From assembly GCA_029567325.1 (NCBI GenBank), contig JAKQLF010000116.1, positions 1-50,135 on the forward strand: a stretch of 50,135 nucleotides of DNA, written 5' to 3'. The notes under the pieces are model-generated. The model was not told the origin of the DNA and did no database searches. It saw only the letters and a program-made list of their open reading frames with translations. The position numbers were made by a program, and so were the translations under genes. This stretch comes from Bacteroidota bacterium (GTDB lineage Bacteria > Bacteroidota > Bacteroidia > Chitinophagales > Saprospiraceae). The stretch's first letter is position 1. Each line of letters opens with the position of its first letter. Shown one piece after another: positions 15,466-24,384 of the stretch.

Positions 15466-16881
15466 ATGGCACAAAAGAATACTAAAAATAAGACTAACAT
15501 TGCAGCCTACAATCAATTAACCGGTCGGATGAACTTGGCAGGGCTATTGGGAAGACAATACGGAGGCAAGCGAAACATATATAAAGCTCTTGGGTATCCT
15601 GAAGATAATATAACTTACGACGAATACTTTGCCAAGTATATGCGTATGGATATGGCGGGGGCAATTATCAACAGACCGATTGAAGCCACATGGAGAGGAA
15701 ATGTTGTTATATATGATCCACTTGAATATACTGATGGAATTGATACTTTAAAGAAGGCATGGATTGACCTTGATTGGGAATTGAGATTAAAGGAGAAGTT
15801 CATTCGGGTAGATAAGTTGAGCAGTCTTGGTAGATATGGTATTTTGTTATTGGGATTCAATGACGTGAAGAATGCTCAGTCGGATTTCCAAACTGAGGTC
15901 CAAAAAACATCCGGGTTGAAATTGGTTTATGTGACCCCTCATGGAGAGGATACGGCAAAAATAAAGACATTTGTAACAGATACCACAAATCCCCGATACG
16001 GTTTGCCTCTATTATATGAAGTGAATACGGTCAATGATTCAGGCCAAAGTTTTTCAATCAATGTGCATCATTCAAGAGTAATCCATATCACCGGGGAAAC
16101 ATTGACCTCTGAAACATATGGAATACCAACCCTTCAAAGAGTTTATAACAGATTAATGGATTTAGAAAAACTCATAGGAGGGTCAGCGGAAATGTTTTGG
16201 AGAGGAGCACGTCCGGGATATGCTGGCAAAGTAGATAAGGATTACTCGTCTGATGACACCACAGACCAAGAGTTGAACAAACAGTTTGATGAATATGAAA
16301 ACAATCTGCGTCGACTATTGATAAATGAGGGGGTTGAAATCACAGCATTGCAAACCCAAATATCAGACCCAACCGCTTCAGTCGATGTTCAAATAACAAT
16401 GATTTCATGTATCACCGGAATACCAAAACGCATATTATTGGGGTCGGAAAGAGCAGAACTTGCTTCATCACAAGACACCGATGCTTGGTACAGTAAGATT
16501 GATGAAAGGCGTGAAGAGTATGCGGAACCACAAATCTTGGGACAATTCGTTTCACGACTTCAGAAACTTGGAATTCTTCCGGATAAACGTGATTACGGAA
16601 TTGAGTGGAAGTCGTTACACCTCACTAATGACAAAGACAAAGCCGAAGTTGGCAGGATTAGGGCGAGTGCATTGAAAGAGTATTCAAGCACCCCCGGCAT
16701 TCAAGAAATCATGCCCCCGGCTTTGTTTTACAAACATTTCTTAGGATTCACAGATGAACAGATAACAGAGATTGAGCAAATCCAAGAACAAATGTTACTT
16801 GATATGCCTGAAGAACAAGACCCCTCCGTTACTGAAACAGAAGAACAGAAGAATAAAGACAAAGAAAATATAACAGAGTAA
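15466..16881 (+). CDS. Portal protein (DUF1073-type)
   Basis: A 471-residue portal protein in the standard place between TerL and the MuF head protein. The N-terminal half carries a run typical of the DUF1073 portal group (MDMAGAIINRPIEATWRG; SSLGRYGILLLGF); the middle has VHHSRVIHI and the helical stem region ITGIPKRILLGSERAELAS; the C-terminal tail is Glu/Gln-rich and disordered. The dodecameric ring is the DNA channel and the attachment point for neck proteins. The ATG follows AAAAATC. Confidence 0.9.
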   Translation: MAQKNTKNKTNIAAYNQLTGRMNLAGLLGRQYGGKRNIYKALGYPEDNITYDEYFAKYMRMDMAGAIINRPIEATWRGNVVIYDPLEYTDGIDTLKKAWIDLDWELRLKEKFIRVDKLSSLGRYGILLLGFNDVKNAQSDFQTEVQKTSGLKLVYVTPHGEDTAKIKTFVTDTTNPRYGLPLLYEVNTVNDSGQSFSINVHHSRVIHITGETLTSETYGIPTLQRVYNRLMDLEKLIGGSAEMFWRGARPGYAGKVDKDYSSDDTTDQELNKQFDEYENNLRRLLINEGVEITALQTQISDPTASVDVQITMISCITGIPKRILLGSERAELASSQDTDAWYSKIDERREEYAEPQILGQFVSRLQKLGILPDKRDYGIEWKSLHLTNDKDKAEVGRIRASALKEYSSTPGIQEIMPPALFYKHFLGFTDEQITEIEQIQEQMLLDMPEEQDPSVTETEEQKNKDKENITE

Positions 16882-16885
16882 TAGA

Positions 16886-18697
16886 ATGTGTGAAATGTGT
16901 CAACATATTGAAGTCTATATAAGACTTAGCAAAGCAGACCCAACGAAAACTACCGCGTTGAGTAATGCCTTTGTGTCCGATATGAAACGCAGATTCAAGG
17001 AATTGAAATCACAGATTACCAAGGCTATTGTAACAGAGGATGCCTTTGGATTGAATCAACCAACTATTTACTCAGCATCTCCGGTAGGGAAATTCAACTT
17101 TCCACGCTCTGCAGATAAAGTAAACGCATTCATGGGTTGGTTAGACGGTCAGGTGCAAAAAGGAATATTGTCTGTAAAAGAGGGAGCACAATTGGGTCAG
17201 GCAGTAGAGGGAGCATGGACAAACAAATACATATCAGACTCATATAACAGAGGAATCACAAGAGGGCGTTACGAATTGGGAAAAGCCGGGTTCAATTTAC
17301 CTGCAGGAACCACCGCAGTCGGTAGTATGATGAATCCATTCCACATTGATAGACTTGGTCTGTTATATAGCAGAACATACAGTGATTTGAAAGGCATTAC
17401 CAATTCAATGGATAATCAGATAAGCAAAGTATTGAGTCAGGCAATGGGTGATGGAGATAATCCAAGAACTATAGCAAGAAAATTGAACGCGGTAATATCA
17501 GGTGGAGGGGCTACTTTAGGAATCACTGACTCATTGGGCAGATTCATTCCGGCAGAGAGAAGAGCAGCGATGTTGGCAAGGACTGAGATTATACGAGCAC
17601 ATCATCAAGCCACAATACAGGAGTATCGGAATTGGAATGTTGAGGGGGTTTCTGTTCAGGCTGAATTCAGTGCTTTAGGAGATGCTTGCCCTGAGTGTCA
17701 GGAATTGGCAACCGGCGGAGTGAATAATGATGGAATTTATACATTGGATGAGATTGAGAACATGATTCCGGTACATCCTAATTGCCGATGTTTGGCATTA
17801 CCGTTTTTACCTGAGGTAGAAGATGTCAAGACCCAAGAAGAAGCAGGAGTAACAGAGACATCTCCGGGGGAATCAATTCCTACAGAAGGCACTTCAATAT
17901 CACAAGTACCAACGACCGGGTTAATTGATGACCCGGTGAAAGAAATGTTTGAAAATGCTGGAGATGCAGACGACTATATGATATACCGTAAAAAGTATGA
18001 TAAAATGTTTTCTCAGTTTACCGCAGAAGAAAAGGAGGCATGGATAACATATGTCAATTCAGAAGATTCCCCCCGTGGAAAAGTTATAGTTGACATAGAG
18101 GGAATGCGGGCTAAAATGCAAGATACATTGGGTAATAGTAAAGAAGTATTTGAAAATTTTATTAGTGAATGGCAAACCAATCCATGTAGTAAGCCTTGTG
18201 TTGAAATGAAGTTCCAAACATTTACCCTTGAAAAGGGACAAGAAAGTTTTGTTATTAGAACCCATTACAAGGAAATGGCAGAGAAATGGGTTACTGATAT
18301 GGATGAAGGGTTGATGACTGATTATATTAAAATACGGGCTTTTAATCAATCATATATGGATTGGATTGGGGTTGCTGATGAAATCACATTATATAGAGGT
18401 ACCGGAGGAAATACAGGCAGAACAATGAGTCGGGCGTTAACTTCATTATCAAAAACCCATAGGACAAAATGGACTATTCAGGATGCAAATTTAACAGGGT
18501 ATACTGATGATATAGCTATAGCAAATCATTTTGGACGAAATAATTCGGGAGTAACAGTAAAAATAAAGATTGGCAAGTCAGAAATATTTTTACATAAAGA
18601 CTTAATTCGGGGAATGACTCAGGGGTTTTGGCGTGAAAATGAGTTCATTTTAATAGGTAAAAACAGAAAAATTAATATAAAAGACTTATATTTTTAA
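16886..18697 (+). CDS. MuF-like minor head protein fused to ADP-ribosyltransferase
   Basis: A 603-residue two-part protein. The N-terminal part is a Mu F-type head morphogenesis protein, with its hallmark at about 218-315: ARTEIIRAHHQATIQEY and the Cys/His end CPEC...HPNCRC. After a Pro/Thr/Glu linker (about 320-360), the C-terminus (about 495-603) reads as a mono-ADP-ribosyltransferase: Arg504 in TLYRG, a strand-turn near 535-550 (LTGYT...AIANHFG) at the STS position, and E-x-E as E584-N-E586. MuF proteins sit at the portal inside the capsid, so the enzyme domain could be ejected with DNA and modify host targets, as T4 Alt does. The ART call rests on motifs. Confidence 0.8.
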   Translation: MCEMCQHIEVYIRLSKADPTKTTALSNAFVSDMKRRFKELKSQITKAIVTEDAFGLNQPTIYSASPVGKFNFPRSADKVNAFMGWLDGQVQKGILSVKEGAQLGQAVEGAWTNKYISDSYNRGITRGRYELGKAGFNLPAGTTAVGSMMNPFHIDRLGLLYSRTYSDLKGITNSMDNQISKVLSQAMGDGDNPRTIARKLNAVISGGGATLGITDSLGRFIPAERRAAMLARTEIIRAHHQATIQEYRNWNVEGVSVQAEFSALGDACPECQELATGGVNNDGIYTLDEIENMIPVHPNCRCLALPFLPEVEDVKTQEEAGVTETSPGESIPTEGTSISQVPTTGLIDDPVKEMFENAGDADDYMIYRKKYDKMFSQFTAEEKEAWITYVNSEDSPRGKVIVDIEGMRAKMQDTLGNSKEVFENFISEWQTNPCSKPCVEMKFQTFTLEKGQESFVIRTHYKEMAEKWVTDMDEGLMTDYIKIRAFNQSYMDWIGVADEITLYRGTGGNTGRTMSRALTSLSKTHRTKWTIQDANLTGYTDDIAIANHFGRNNSGVTVKIKIGKSEIFLHKDLIRGMTQGFWRENEFILIGKNRKINIKDLYF

Positions 18698-18709
18698 AAA
18701 CAAATTATC

Positions 18710-18955
18710 ATGATGATATCAATAAAAACAGTAAATGTAATTGAAAAAAAAGGAAATGAAATCATATTTTCCCCGGGAGCTGACGCCGGTAATGATGATT
18801 GGTTGAGAACAGCCCGGCTGCAGGAAAAAGCAGACAATGGAGATGCAAAAGCTCAGGAGGAAATTGATAAACTGTACAGTGAACCAATACTTATGTTCTC
18901 CAAAGAAGAAATATTGGAAGATATAGAAGAACAAAAAGATAATAAAACCAAGTAA
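18710..18955 (+). CDS. Hypothetical acidic protein (81 aa)
   Basis: Starts at an ATTATC-ATG and is 81 residues, acidic, ending in a charged helix (KEEILEDIEEQKDNKTK). No domain recognised. It lies between the MuF and protease genes, so a small head or assembly role is possible but not shown. Confidence 0.55.
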   Translation: MMISIKTVNVIEKKGNEIIFSPGADAGNDDWLRTARLQEKADNGDAKAQEEIDKLYSEPILMFSKEEILEDIEEQKDNKTK

Positions 18956-18956
18956 T

Positions 18957-20372
18957 ATGAAAGATTTATTATTACACACAACCTCTTTAAGTGATTACAA
19001 AGCATCACAGACATCCACCACAATTAATGTACCGGTGGTCATGATGGTTGAGGGCGTTCATCATGGAAGTGGTGGACCGATTATGCACACCTCCGCCGGT
19101 TTAGAAGCATCTGTAGAGCAATGGAATGGGAAACCGGTGGTTATATATCACCCTCAGGATTCCGAAGGCAATTACATATCCGCTGAGAGTGAGGGGGTAG
19201 TTCATGTTGGAGTGATTAGTAATACAAGGTGGGATAGTGGAAAATTGAAAGCAGATTTGATTCTTAACACCTTGATTATGGCTTCAGCATCTCCAAAGGC
19301 GGTTGAATATATTGTAAAAGGCAGGCCAATAGATGTATCAATAGGAGCCTATCCGATTAACGAGAATATCTCCGGAGAATGGAACGGTGAAACATATATT
19401 GCTACCACGATTGCTTATGAACCCGACCACTTGGCAATACTTCCCGGGGAAGTGGGAGCATGTAGTTGGGATGATGGCTGTGGAATCAGAGTGAACTCGA
19501 AACAAGATAACAAACCAAAAATGAAAGGAGGCCAAATGTTTAATGTGAAAGAATCAATCAAGGAATTGTTGGACAATGGACATGTAATAAATGTTATTCA
19601 AGGAAATGCTGAACAAGGTTACAGAGAAAAAATGGACAAACTCTATACTCTTGTAAACAGCCTTGACTCGGATATGTATTATCATTATGTTGAGGATATG
19701 TTCAACGATTACGTGATTTATCGTAGAGAATCAAAAGGAACACCAAGAACAGAATCACGGTGGTACAAACAAGACTATGAAGTCGTGGAAGACCAATCAA
19801 TTCAGTTCATGGGGGAACCGGAAAGAGTATTAAAGCAGGTTGAATATAAGCCTGTACAAATTAATGAACAAAACAATAAAACGAAAGGAGAAACAGAAAT
19901 GAACAAAGCGGAAAGAGTGGCTGCATTGATAGCCAACAAAGGATTTTCCAAATGTGATGAGCAAATGTTGCTTCAGGCTTCAGAGGAGCAACTAAGTGTA
20001 TTTGAACAAAGCGGAAAACCGAAAACAGAAGAACTGAATGATTCAATTGTGACTACTTATGTAGGCAAAAAATCAAAGGAACAAATCATTGAATTACTTC
20101 CCGAGTCAATTCGTGAATCAGTAAAACAGGGAATGTTATTGTATGCCGAAAAACGCAACGCAACGATTGAAAAAATCATGACCAATTCAGGTACCGTGTG
20201 GACAAAAGAAGAATTGGAAGTGATGAGTGATTCAATGCTTGAGAAAGTAAGCAAAACAACAGTTGCCCCAACTGATTACAGTGCAGCCGGCGGACAAAGA
20301 ACTCCGTCAACTCAAAAAGGAATTGAAGAACCATTGTACCCGGTAGGAGTGAAAATTGAAGAACAGAAATAA
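18957..20372 (+). CDS. DUF2213-like head maturation protease with scaffold tail
   Basis: A 471-residue protein. Residues about 1-190 resemble the DUF2213 group of presumed prohead proteases: NVPVVMMVEG, NGKPVVIYHP, GRPIDVSIGAY (candidate Ser) and DHLAILPGEVGACSW. The rest is polar and helical, as in scaffold proteins. Two strong in-frame internal starts (ATG 19536 and ATG 19899, each behind an SD site) would make 278- and 157-residue C-terminal products, like the nested scaffold Nu3 inside the lambda C gene. Position just before decoration and capsid genes fits. Catalytic residues are not proven. Confidence 0.75.
   Translation: MKDLLLHTTSLSDYKASQTSTTINVPVVMMVEGVHHGSGGPIMHTSAGLEASVEQWNGKPVVIYHPQDSEGNYISAESEGVVHVGVISNTRWDSGKLKADLILNTLIMASASPKAVEYIVKGRPIDVSIGAYPINENISGEWNGETYIATTIAYEPDHLAILPGEVGACSWDDGCGIRVNSKQDNKPKMKGGQMFNVKESIKELLDNGHVINVIQGNAEQGYREKMDKLYTLVNSLDSDMYYHYVEDMFNDYVIYRRESKGTPRTESRWYKQDYEVVEDQSIQFMGEPERVLKQVEYKPVQINEQNNKTKGETEMNKAERVAALIANKGFSKCDEQMLLQASEEQLSVFEQSGKPKTEELNDSIVTTYVGKKSKEQIIELLPESIRESVKQGMLLYAEKRNATIEKIMTNSGTVWTKEELEVMSDSMLEKVSKTTVAPTDYSAAGGQRTPSTQKGIEEPLYPVGVKIEEQK
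19524..19538 (+). promoter_or_regulatory. Internal ribosome binding site 1 in protease gene
   Basis: AAAGGAG at 19524-19530 lies 5 nt before ATG 19536, in frame with the protease ORF. It would start a 278-residue C-terminal product (MFNVKESIKELL...) at the end of the protease domain. An ATG at 19521 overlaps the site. Confidence 0.55.
19883..19901 (+). promoter_or_regulatory. Internal ribosome binding site 2 in protease gene
   Basis: GAAAGGAG (19883-19890), 8-nt spacer AAACAGAA, then in-frame ATG 19899. The leader is almost identical to that of the next gene (20383-20402), which argues that it is used. It lies inside the reading frame of a longer protein, so the bases also encode KGETE. Confidence 0.7.
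19899..20372 (+). CDS. Nested scaffold protein candidate (157 aa)
   Basis: In-frame internal gene within the protease ORF, starting at the ATG behind the strong SD site at 19883-19890. The product (MNKAERVAALIANKGFSK...) is helical, charged and ends in a flexible Pro/Glu-rich tail, as expected for a capsid scaffold. Many phages make the scaffold from a nested start in the protease gene. Its independent production is inferred from the duplicated leader. Confidence 0.55.
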   Translation: MNKAERVAALIANKGFSKCDEQMLLQASEEQLSVFEQSGKPKTEELNDSIVTTYVGKKSKEQIIELLPESIRESVKQGMLLYAEKRNATIEKIMTNSGTVWTKEELEVMSDSMLEKVSKTTVAPTDYSAAGGQRTPSTQKGIEEPLYPVGVKIEEQK

Positions 20373-20399
20373 TAATTAAATTGAAAGGAGAAACAGAAA

Positions 20400-20858
20400 A
20401 TGAACACAATTAAGTTAAAAGATTACAACAAAAACCAACTTGAGTTGGTAGCAGATGGAGTGATGACTCCCGGAATGCTTGTAGAATTGACTTCTGCAGG
20501 AAAGGTAAAAAAACATGCAACTTCAGAGGGAAATGTTTTGGTTATGATTGCCCTTGAAGATGAGTTGCAAGGTAAAGCAATCACAGAAGACTATGCTGAT
20601 GCTGACCAAGTTCAGGTATGGGTTCCATCTCGTGGTGATGAAGTTTACGGAGTTTTAGCAACAAATCAGGTGATTGTTATTGGTGATTTTCTTGCAAGTA
20701 ATGGAGACGGGACATTTAAAAAACATGTTCCTATTCAGGCAGACTATCCGGTAGCTGATGCAGCCACTCCAATATTAGTTCAGGCTATTGTTGGTCAGGC
20801 TATTGAAGCAAAGACAACCACAAGTGCAGTTGGAAGAATCATGTTCAGAGTTATTTAA
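20400..20858 (+). CDS. Head decoration/stabilisation protein candidate
   Basis: A 152-residue, mostly β protein directly upstream of the major capsid gene, with a GAAAGGAG site. Features such as MTPGMLVELTSAGKVKKH, a DADQVQVWVPSRGDEV segment and a C-terminal GQAIEAKTTTSAVGRI resemble small capsid decoration proteins (DUF2190-like). The call is supported mainly by position, size and β content. Confidence 0.65.
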   Translation: MNTIKLKDYNKNQLELVADGVMTPGMLVELTSAGKVKKHATSEGNVLVMIALEDELQGKAITEDYADADQVQVWVPSRGDEVYGVLATNQVIVIGDFLASNGDGTFKKHVPIQADYPVADAATPILVQAIVGQAIEAKTTTSAVGRIMFRVI

Positions 20859-20890
20859 GTTTTTAAAAAAATCGAAAGGAGACAAAAGAA

Positions 20891-21964
20891 ATGGAAAATG
20901 TAGATATTATTTCACAGGACGGTATTTCAGGAGCAGTAGCAAATGAATTACAAAAAAATCAACTGAACGTAGGTTTAATGCGCCCGTTCATTGGCAATGA
21001 TGGAAAAGCATACGCAACAGTGTATTCAGGAAAGAATCCGAATGACCCAAAAAGTTATTCAATTGTTCCCTTGCAGACAAATGCTACATTGCGTAGGGAT
21101 GAGTGGAAACAATTAGATGATGCCGTTTTAATGGCTTCACGTGAAAGATTGGTTGGAATCAATGCATTGGAATCACGCGGTTTAATATTCAATCTCGGTA
21201 ATGCAATGGGAACTACGGTTCTTGAGTATTCTGATATGGATGACAATTTGAGTGCAGAGCTTAGCATGGATGGAATCACTCGTTCAAAAAATGACCGTCC
21301 TGATTTTGGTACAAAGTACTTGCCAATTCCGATTATCCACGTGGATTATCAGATTAATACAAGAGCTTTGAATGCAAGCAGAAACATGGGGAATGGAATT
21401 GATACTATACAGGCTGAACAGGCTTCACGTAGAGTAGCAGAAAAATTGGAGGACATGCTCTTCACTAATACCACTTACACATTCGGTGGTGGTTCTATTT
21501 ATTCGTATGTGAATCATCCAAACAGAAATCCTCAGACCCTTACACTTGCTTGGGATAATCCGAGTAAAACAGGTGCTTTGATTTTGGCCGATGTTCTTGC
21601 TATGAAAGCTAAACAACTTGCCGACAATAAATTCGGACCATGGGAATTGTATGTGCCTACTGCTTATGACACAATCCTTGACAATGATTTTTCCGCAACT
21701 TCAAATGGAGTTACAATTCGTGAAAGATTGTTGAAAATCGAAGGCCTTAGTGGAATTAAAGTGGTTGACAGATTGGCTGCAAACAATGTTTTAATGGTTC
21801 AAATGACTACCGATGTAGTTCGTTTGGTTAAAGGATTAGCTATTCAGAATATTGAGTGGCAGACCGAAGGCAAATTTGTAAACAATTACAAAGTTATCAC
21901 AATTCAGGTTCCGCAGATTCGTGCAGATAAGAGTGGTAAATCAGGAATTGTTCACTTAGCATAA
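20891..21964 (+). CDS. Major capsid protein, HK97 fold, encapsulin-like type
   Basis: A 357-residue protein in the capsid position. The stretch LRRDEWKQLDDAVLMASRER resembles the N-terminal region of encapsulin-like (linocin M18-type) shells, followed by a long E-loop/P-domain region and a β-rich C-terminal A-domain (YKVITIQVPQIRADKSG). It has no long N-terminal delta domain, so a separate scaffold is expected, in line with the nested gene upstream. The SD GAAAGGAG lies at 20874-20881. Confidence 0.85.
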   Translation: MENVDIISQDGISGAVANELQKNQLNVGLMRPFIGNDGKAYATVYSGKNPNDPKSYSIVPLQTNATLRRDEWKQLDDAVLMASRERLVGINALESRGLIFNLGNAMGTTVLEYSDMDDNLSAELSMDGITRSKNDRPDFGTKYLPIPIIHVDYQINTRALNASRNMGNGIDTIQAEQASRRVAEKLEDMLFTNTTYTFGGGSIYSYVNHPNRNPQTLTLAWDNPSKTGALILADVLAMKAKQLADNKFGPWELYVPTAYDTILDNDFSATSNGVTIRERLLKIEGLSGIKVVDRLAANNVLMVQMTTDVVRLVKGLAIQNIEWQTEGKFVNNYKVITIQVPQIRADKSGKSGIVHLA

Positions 21965-22001
21965 GTAGTAATAGTAACAACAATTTAATCAAAAAATAGT
22001 T

Positions 22002-22430
22002 ATGAAAAATTGGATAAGTAAAACAACAAAATCGCTAACCCTACTCACGGGAATAGTGATTGCTCCCGGGGCTTCATTTGAAGCCGAGGACCAAGACATT
22101 CCTCAAGCATTTAGAGACATGGTTATTTGTGTAACTCCTCCTAAAAAAGAAGAGGAAAAGAAACAAGACCAAGACCCTCCTGTTCTCACAAGAACAAGAG
22201 CACCAAGGGAAGTGAAGACTGAAGAGGAAATACTACAGGACTTACTTGCTGAAGAAGCACAAGCTGATGCCAAACAGGATGAGGATACAAAAGAATCAAC
22301 CAAAAAGCCTTATGTGAAAAAGCACAATGGGTCGGGTTGGTATCTGATTGTTGACAATGAGGGAGTTCAAGTGGGTGGTCTGATGAGACAGAATAAAGCA
22401 AATGAGGAGTTGGAAAGGTTGAATGGATAA
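22002..22430 (+). CDS. Hypothetical head-region protein with charged linker
   Basis: A 142-residue protein with a short N-terminal β part (LLTGIVIAPGASFEAED), a long Lys/Glu/Gln linker (about 47-105) and a compact C-terminal piece NGSGWYLIVDNEGVQVGG. The layout suggests two small domains on a flexible tether. No family recognised. It sits between capsid and neck genes, so a virion role is possible. Confidence 0.6.
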   Translation: MKNWISKTTKSLTLLTGIVIAPGASFEAEDQDIPQAFRDMVICVTPPKKEEEKKQDQDPPVLTRTRAPREVKTEEEILQDLLAEEAQADAKQDEDTKESTKKPYVKKHNGSGWYLIVDNEGVQVGGLMRQNKANEELERLNG

Positions 22431-22433
22431 GTA

Positions 22434-23141
22434 ATGTTGAAAATGAAGATTACACAACCCATATTAATTACAGGAATCCCAAGAAGTGGGGCAAGTATGA
22501 TTAGCGGAATCATTTCAATGTGTGGTGGCTTCGGTGGTGTTCTTTCATCCATGGGAGAAAATCCACGCATTAAAGAGATGAATACAATCGTTCTTAATAA
22601 CTTAGGAATGGATTCGGCCGGACAATTTCCTTTGCCTGATGCTTCACAGATACCGGTGATTAACGATTGGGTTGCGTTAACTTCATTCATCATGCACCAA
22701 CAAGGCTATAATGATGCAAATACTTGGTTTTGTAAAGATTCCCGGATTGCTTTGTTATGGAAAACTTGGAATGCAGCATTTCCTCAAGCAAAATGGATTG
22801 TGGTTAAAAGAAATACGAATGACATTGTTGAATCTTGCCTCAAAACAGGATACATGAGAGCATTCAAGGACCCAAAGATTCTATCACAGATTGGAAAGAC
22901 CTCTGTTGTTGATGGATGGAAGTGGTGGATTGAGCAATATAATGAGCGATTCCTTGATATAGCAAACAATGTAAGTAATTTAGTCACAATCTACCCTGAA
23001 AGAATGGTGTGGAATGATTATTCCGAAATAAAAAGAACGATTGAGTGGTTGGGTTTGGAATGGAATGATGAAGTCACAACATTTATGAATACAAAGTTAA
23101 ACAAAGTTAAAGTATCGAAAGGAGTTAATCATGGCAAATAG
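22434..23141 (+). CDS. Sulfotransferase-like protein in the virion gene cluster
   Basis: A 235-residue protein with the sulfotransferase fold signature: an N-terminal P-loop ITGIPRSGASMISGII (5'-PSB loop, PAPS binding) and VVKRNTNDIVESCLKTG, matching the 3'-PSB R-x7-S type motif. A C-terminal TIEWLGLEWND is usual in the family. The reaction would be transfer of sulfate from PAPS to a hydroxyl or amine, but the acceptor is unknown; capsid, tail or host surface glycans are possible. It is an unusual insert between capsid and neck genes. The end overlaps the next gene by 11 bp. Confidence 0.8.
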   Translation: MLKMKITQPILITGIPRSGASMISGIISMCGGFGGVLSSMGENPRIKEMNTIVLNNLGMDSAGQFPLPDASQIPVINDWVALTSFIMHQQGYNDANTWFCKDSRIALLWKTWNAAFPQAKWIVVKRNTNDIVESCLKTGYMRAFKDPKILSQIGKTSVVDGWKWWIEQYNERFLDIANNVSNLVTIYPERMVWNDYSEIKRTIEWLGLEWNDEVTTFMNTKLNKVKVSKGVNHGK

Positions 23142-23508
23142 AACAACACTCGAACGCGTATTATCATTGATGTCAGAAATTACGGTTTCTGATACTGATG
23201 TTGAGAGTTTTATTGGAGCAGCAAATACATTTGTAACAGCCTATCTTGGGACATCTTCGTTATCAAGTGCTGTGTTGGAGGAAATCGAAAGATGGATGAC
23301 GGCACACATGATAGCAAGTACTCGTGAAAGAATGGCGACTGAAGAGGGTGCCGGTGGGGCTTATATCAAGTACATAGGAACCTTTGCTGATGCACTAAGC
23401 TCAACTCCATACGGTCAAATGGTTACGACTCTTGATACTACCGGAACTCTTGCCAAGATAGCAAGGAAAGTTCTATCAGTGAAAGCAATAACAACAACCT
23501 ATAATTAA
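23131..23508 (+). CDS. Head-tail connector / adaptor protein
   Basis: A 125-residue α-helical protein with the N-terminal pattern of gp6/gp15-type adaptors (DTDVESFIGAANTFVTAYLG then helices ending RERMATEEGAGG). It follows the capsid cluster and precedes the stopper-like gene, as in other siphoviruses. An SD (GAAAGGAG, 23117-23124) inside the sulfotransferase gene drives its start. It should bind the portal and form the first neck ring. Confidence 0.75.
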   Translation: MANRTTLERVLSLMSEITVSDTDVESFIGAANTFVTAYLGTSSLSSAVLEEIERWMTAHMIASTRERMATEEGAGGAYIKYIGTFADALSSTPYGQMVTTLDTTGTLAKIARKVLSVKAITTTYN

Positions 23509-23514
23509 AAAGTC

Positions 23515-23877
23515 ATGGGAATCTTGGAGTTCATTTCTAAAATCTGTGTTCAACCGGCCGTGTATTGGGGTAATCCGATACCAAACGGTTACGGTGGTTA
23601 CAATTATGATTCACCAATTCAAATTTATGTGCGGTGGGATGATTCAAAGTCTGCTCCGTCATTCATTGGTGGAGATAAGATAACTGTTAACGCCATAGTA
23701 TTATGTACTCAGGAACTTGATTTGGGCGGGTTTTTGTGGCTTGGAGAACTTCCTGAATATCCGGAAGTGATGCCTGACAATCCATTGGAAGTTGAAAATG
23801 CTTACTCCATTCAGAAGTTTACGAAAGTTCCATTATTAAAATCAAAAACTTTGTTTGTTAAAACTGCTTATTTGTAA
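23515..23877 (+). CDS. Head closure / stopper protein candidate
   Basis: A 120-residue β-rich protein between adaptor and gp10-like genes, where the head-completion (gp16-type stopper) protein is usual. It has short strands and turns (YWGNPIPNGYGGYNYDSP; IYVRWDDSK) and no motif beyond that. The assignment is by position and fold class. Confidence 0.6.
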   Translation: MGILEFISKICVQPAVYWGNPIPNGYGGYNYDSPIQIYVRWDDSKSAPSFIGGDKITVNAIVLCTQELDLGGFLWLGELPEYPEVMPDNPLEVENAYSIQKFTKVPLLKSKTLFVKTAYL

Positions 23878-23883
23878 AAAATC

Positions 23884-24384
23884 ATGCCAAAAGTACAAGT
23901 CCATATGAAAGGAATTGATGATGCTTCCAAAAAGTTGAATAAATTCATCAAAAAAATACCTAACATTACGTTGCCCGGGCTGATTAAATGTGCTATTATT
24001 TTACAAAGGAGTATGGACAAAGAATCACCAACTGTTCCTGCAGACACCCGAAATCTTCAAAGTTCTTTTTTTATTGTGACTACTAAAAGTGTTGCAGAGG
24101 GAGGCAGTCCTAAGTTTGAAGGAGATGATGCGGGACAAATGGCTTCAAATCATACAAGAACTATTCAATCAGGAAAATCAAAAGTGGAGACCTCTCGTTT
24201 TCCGATGATAATGTTAGGATTCTCTGCCAACTATGCTGAGTGGATGCATGAAAAAATGGATATTAAACACTACACAAGAGCAGGGTCAGGAGCAAAATTT
24301 TTTGAGTCTGCCATTGCTCGGAATACTCAGAAGATGCTTGCTGTGTTAACTAAAGAAGTAAAGGAGGGAATTAAAAATGAATAG
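23884..24384 (+). CDS. HK97 gp10-like neck/tail protein
   Basis: A 166-residue protein with the gp10-family layout: N-terminal basic helix, then TVPADTRNLQSSFFI, and NYAEWMHE leading to GAKFFESAIARN near the C-terminus. In this family it joins neck and tail. It overlaps the next gene by 8 bp, indicating coupled translation. Confidence 0.8.
   Translation: MPKVQVHMKGIDDASKKLNKFIKKIPNITLPGLIKCAIILQRSMDKESPTVPADTRNLQSSFFIVTTKSVAEGGSPKFEGDDAGQMASNHTRTIQSGKSKVETSRFPMIMLGFSANYAEWMHEKMDIKHYTRAGSGAKFFESAIARNTQKMLAVLTKEVKEGIKNE

Noticed and set aside
15466-16881. Reading the portal as an anti-CBASS Acb1 protein because DUF1073 names are mixed in databases
   Set aside because: Length, position after TerL and portal-like motifs support a portal; no Acb1 catalytic His-x-Thr pair was seen.
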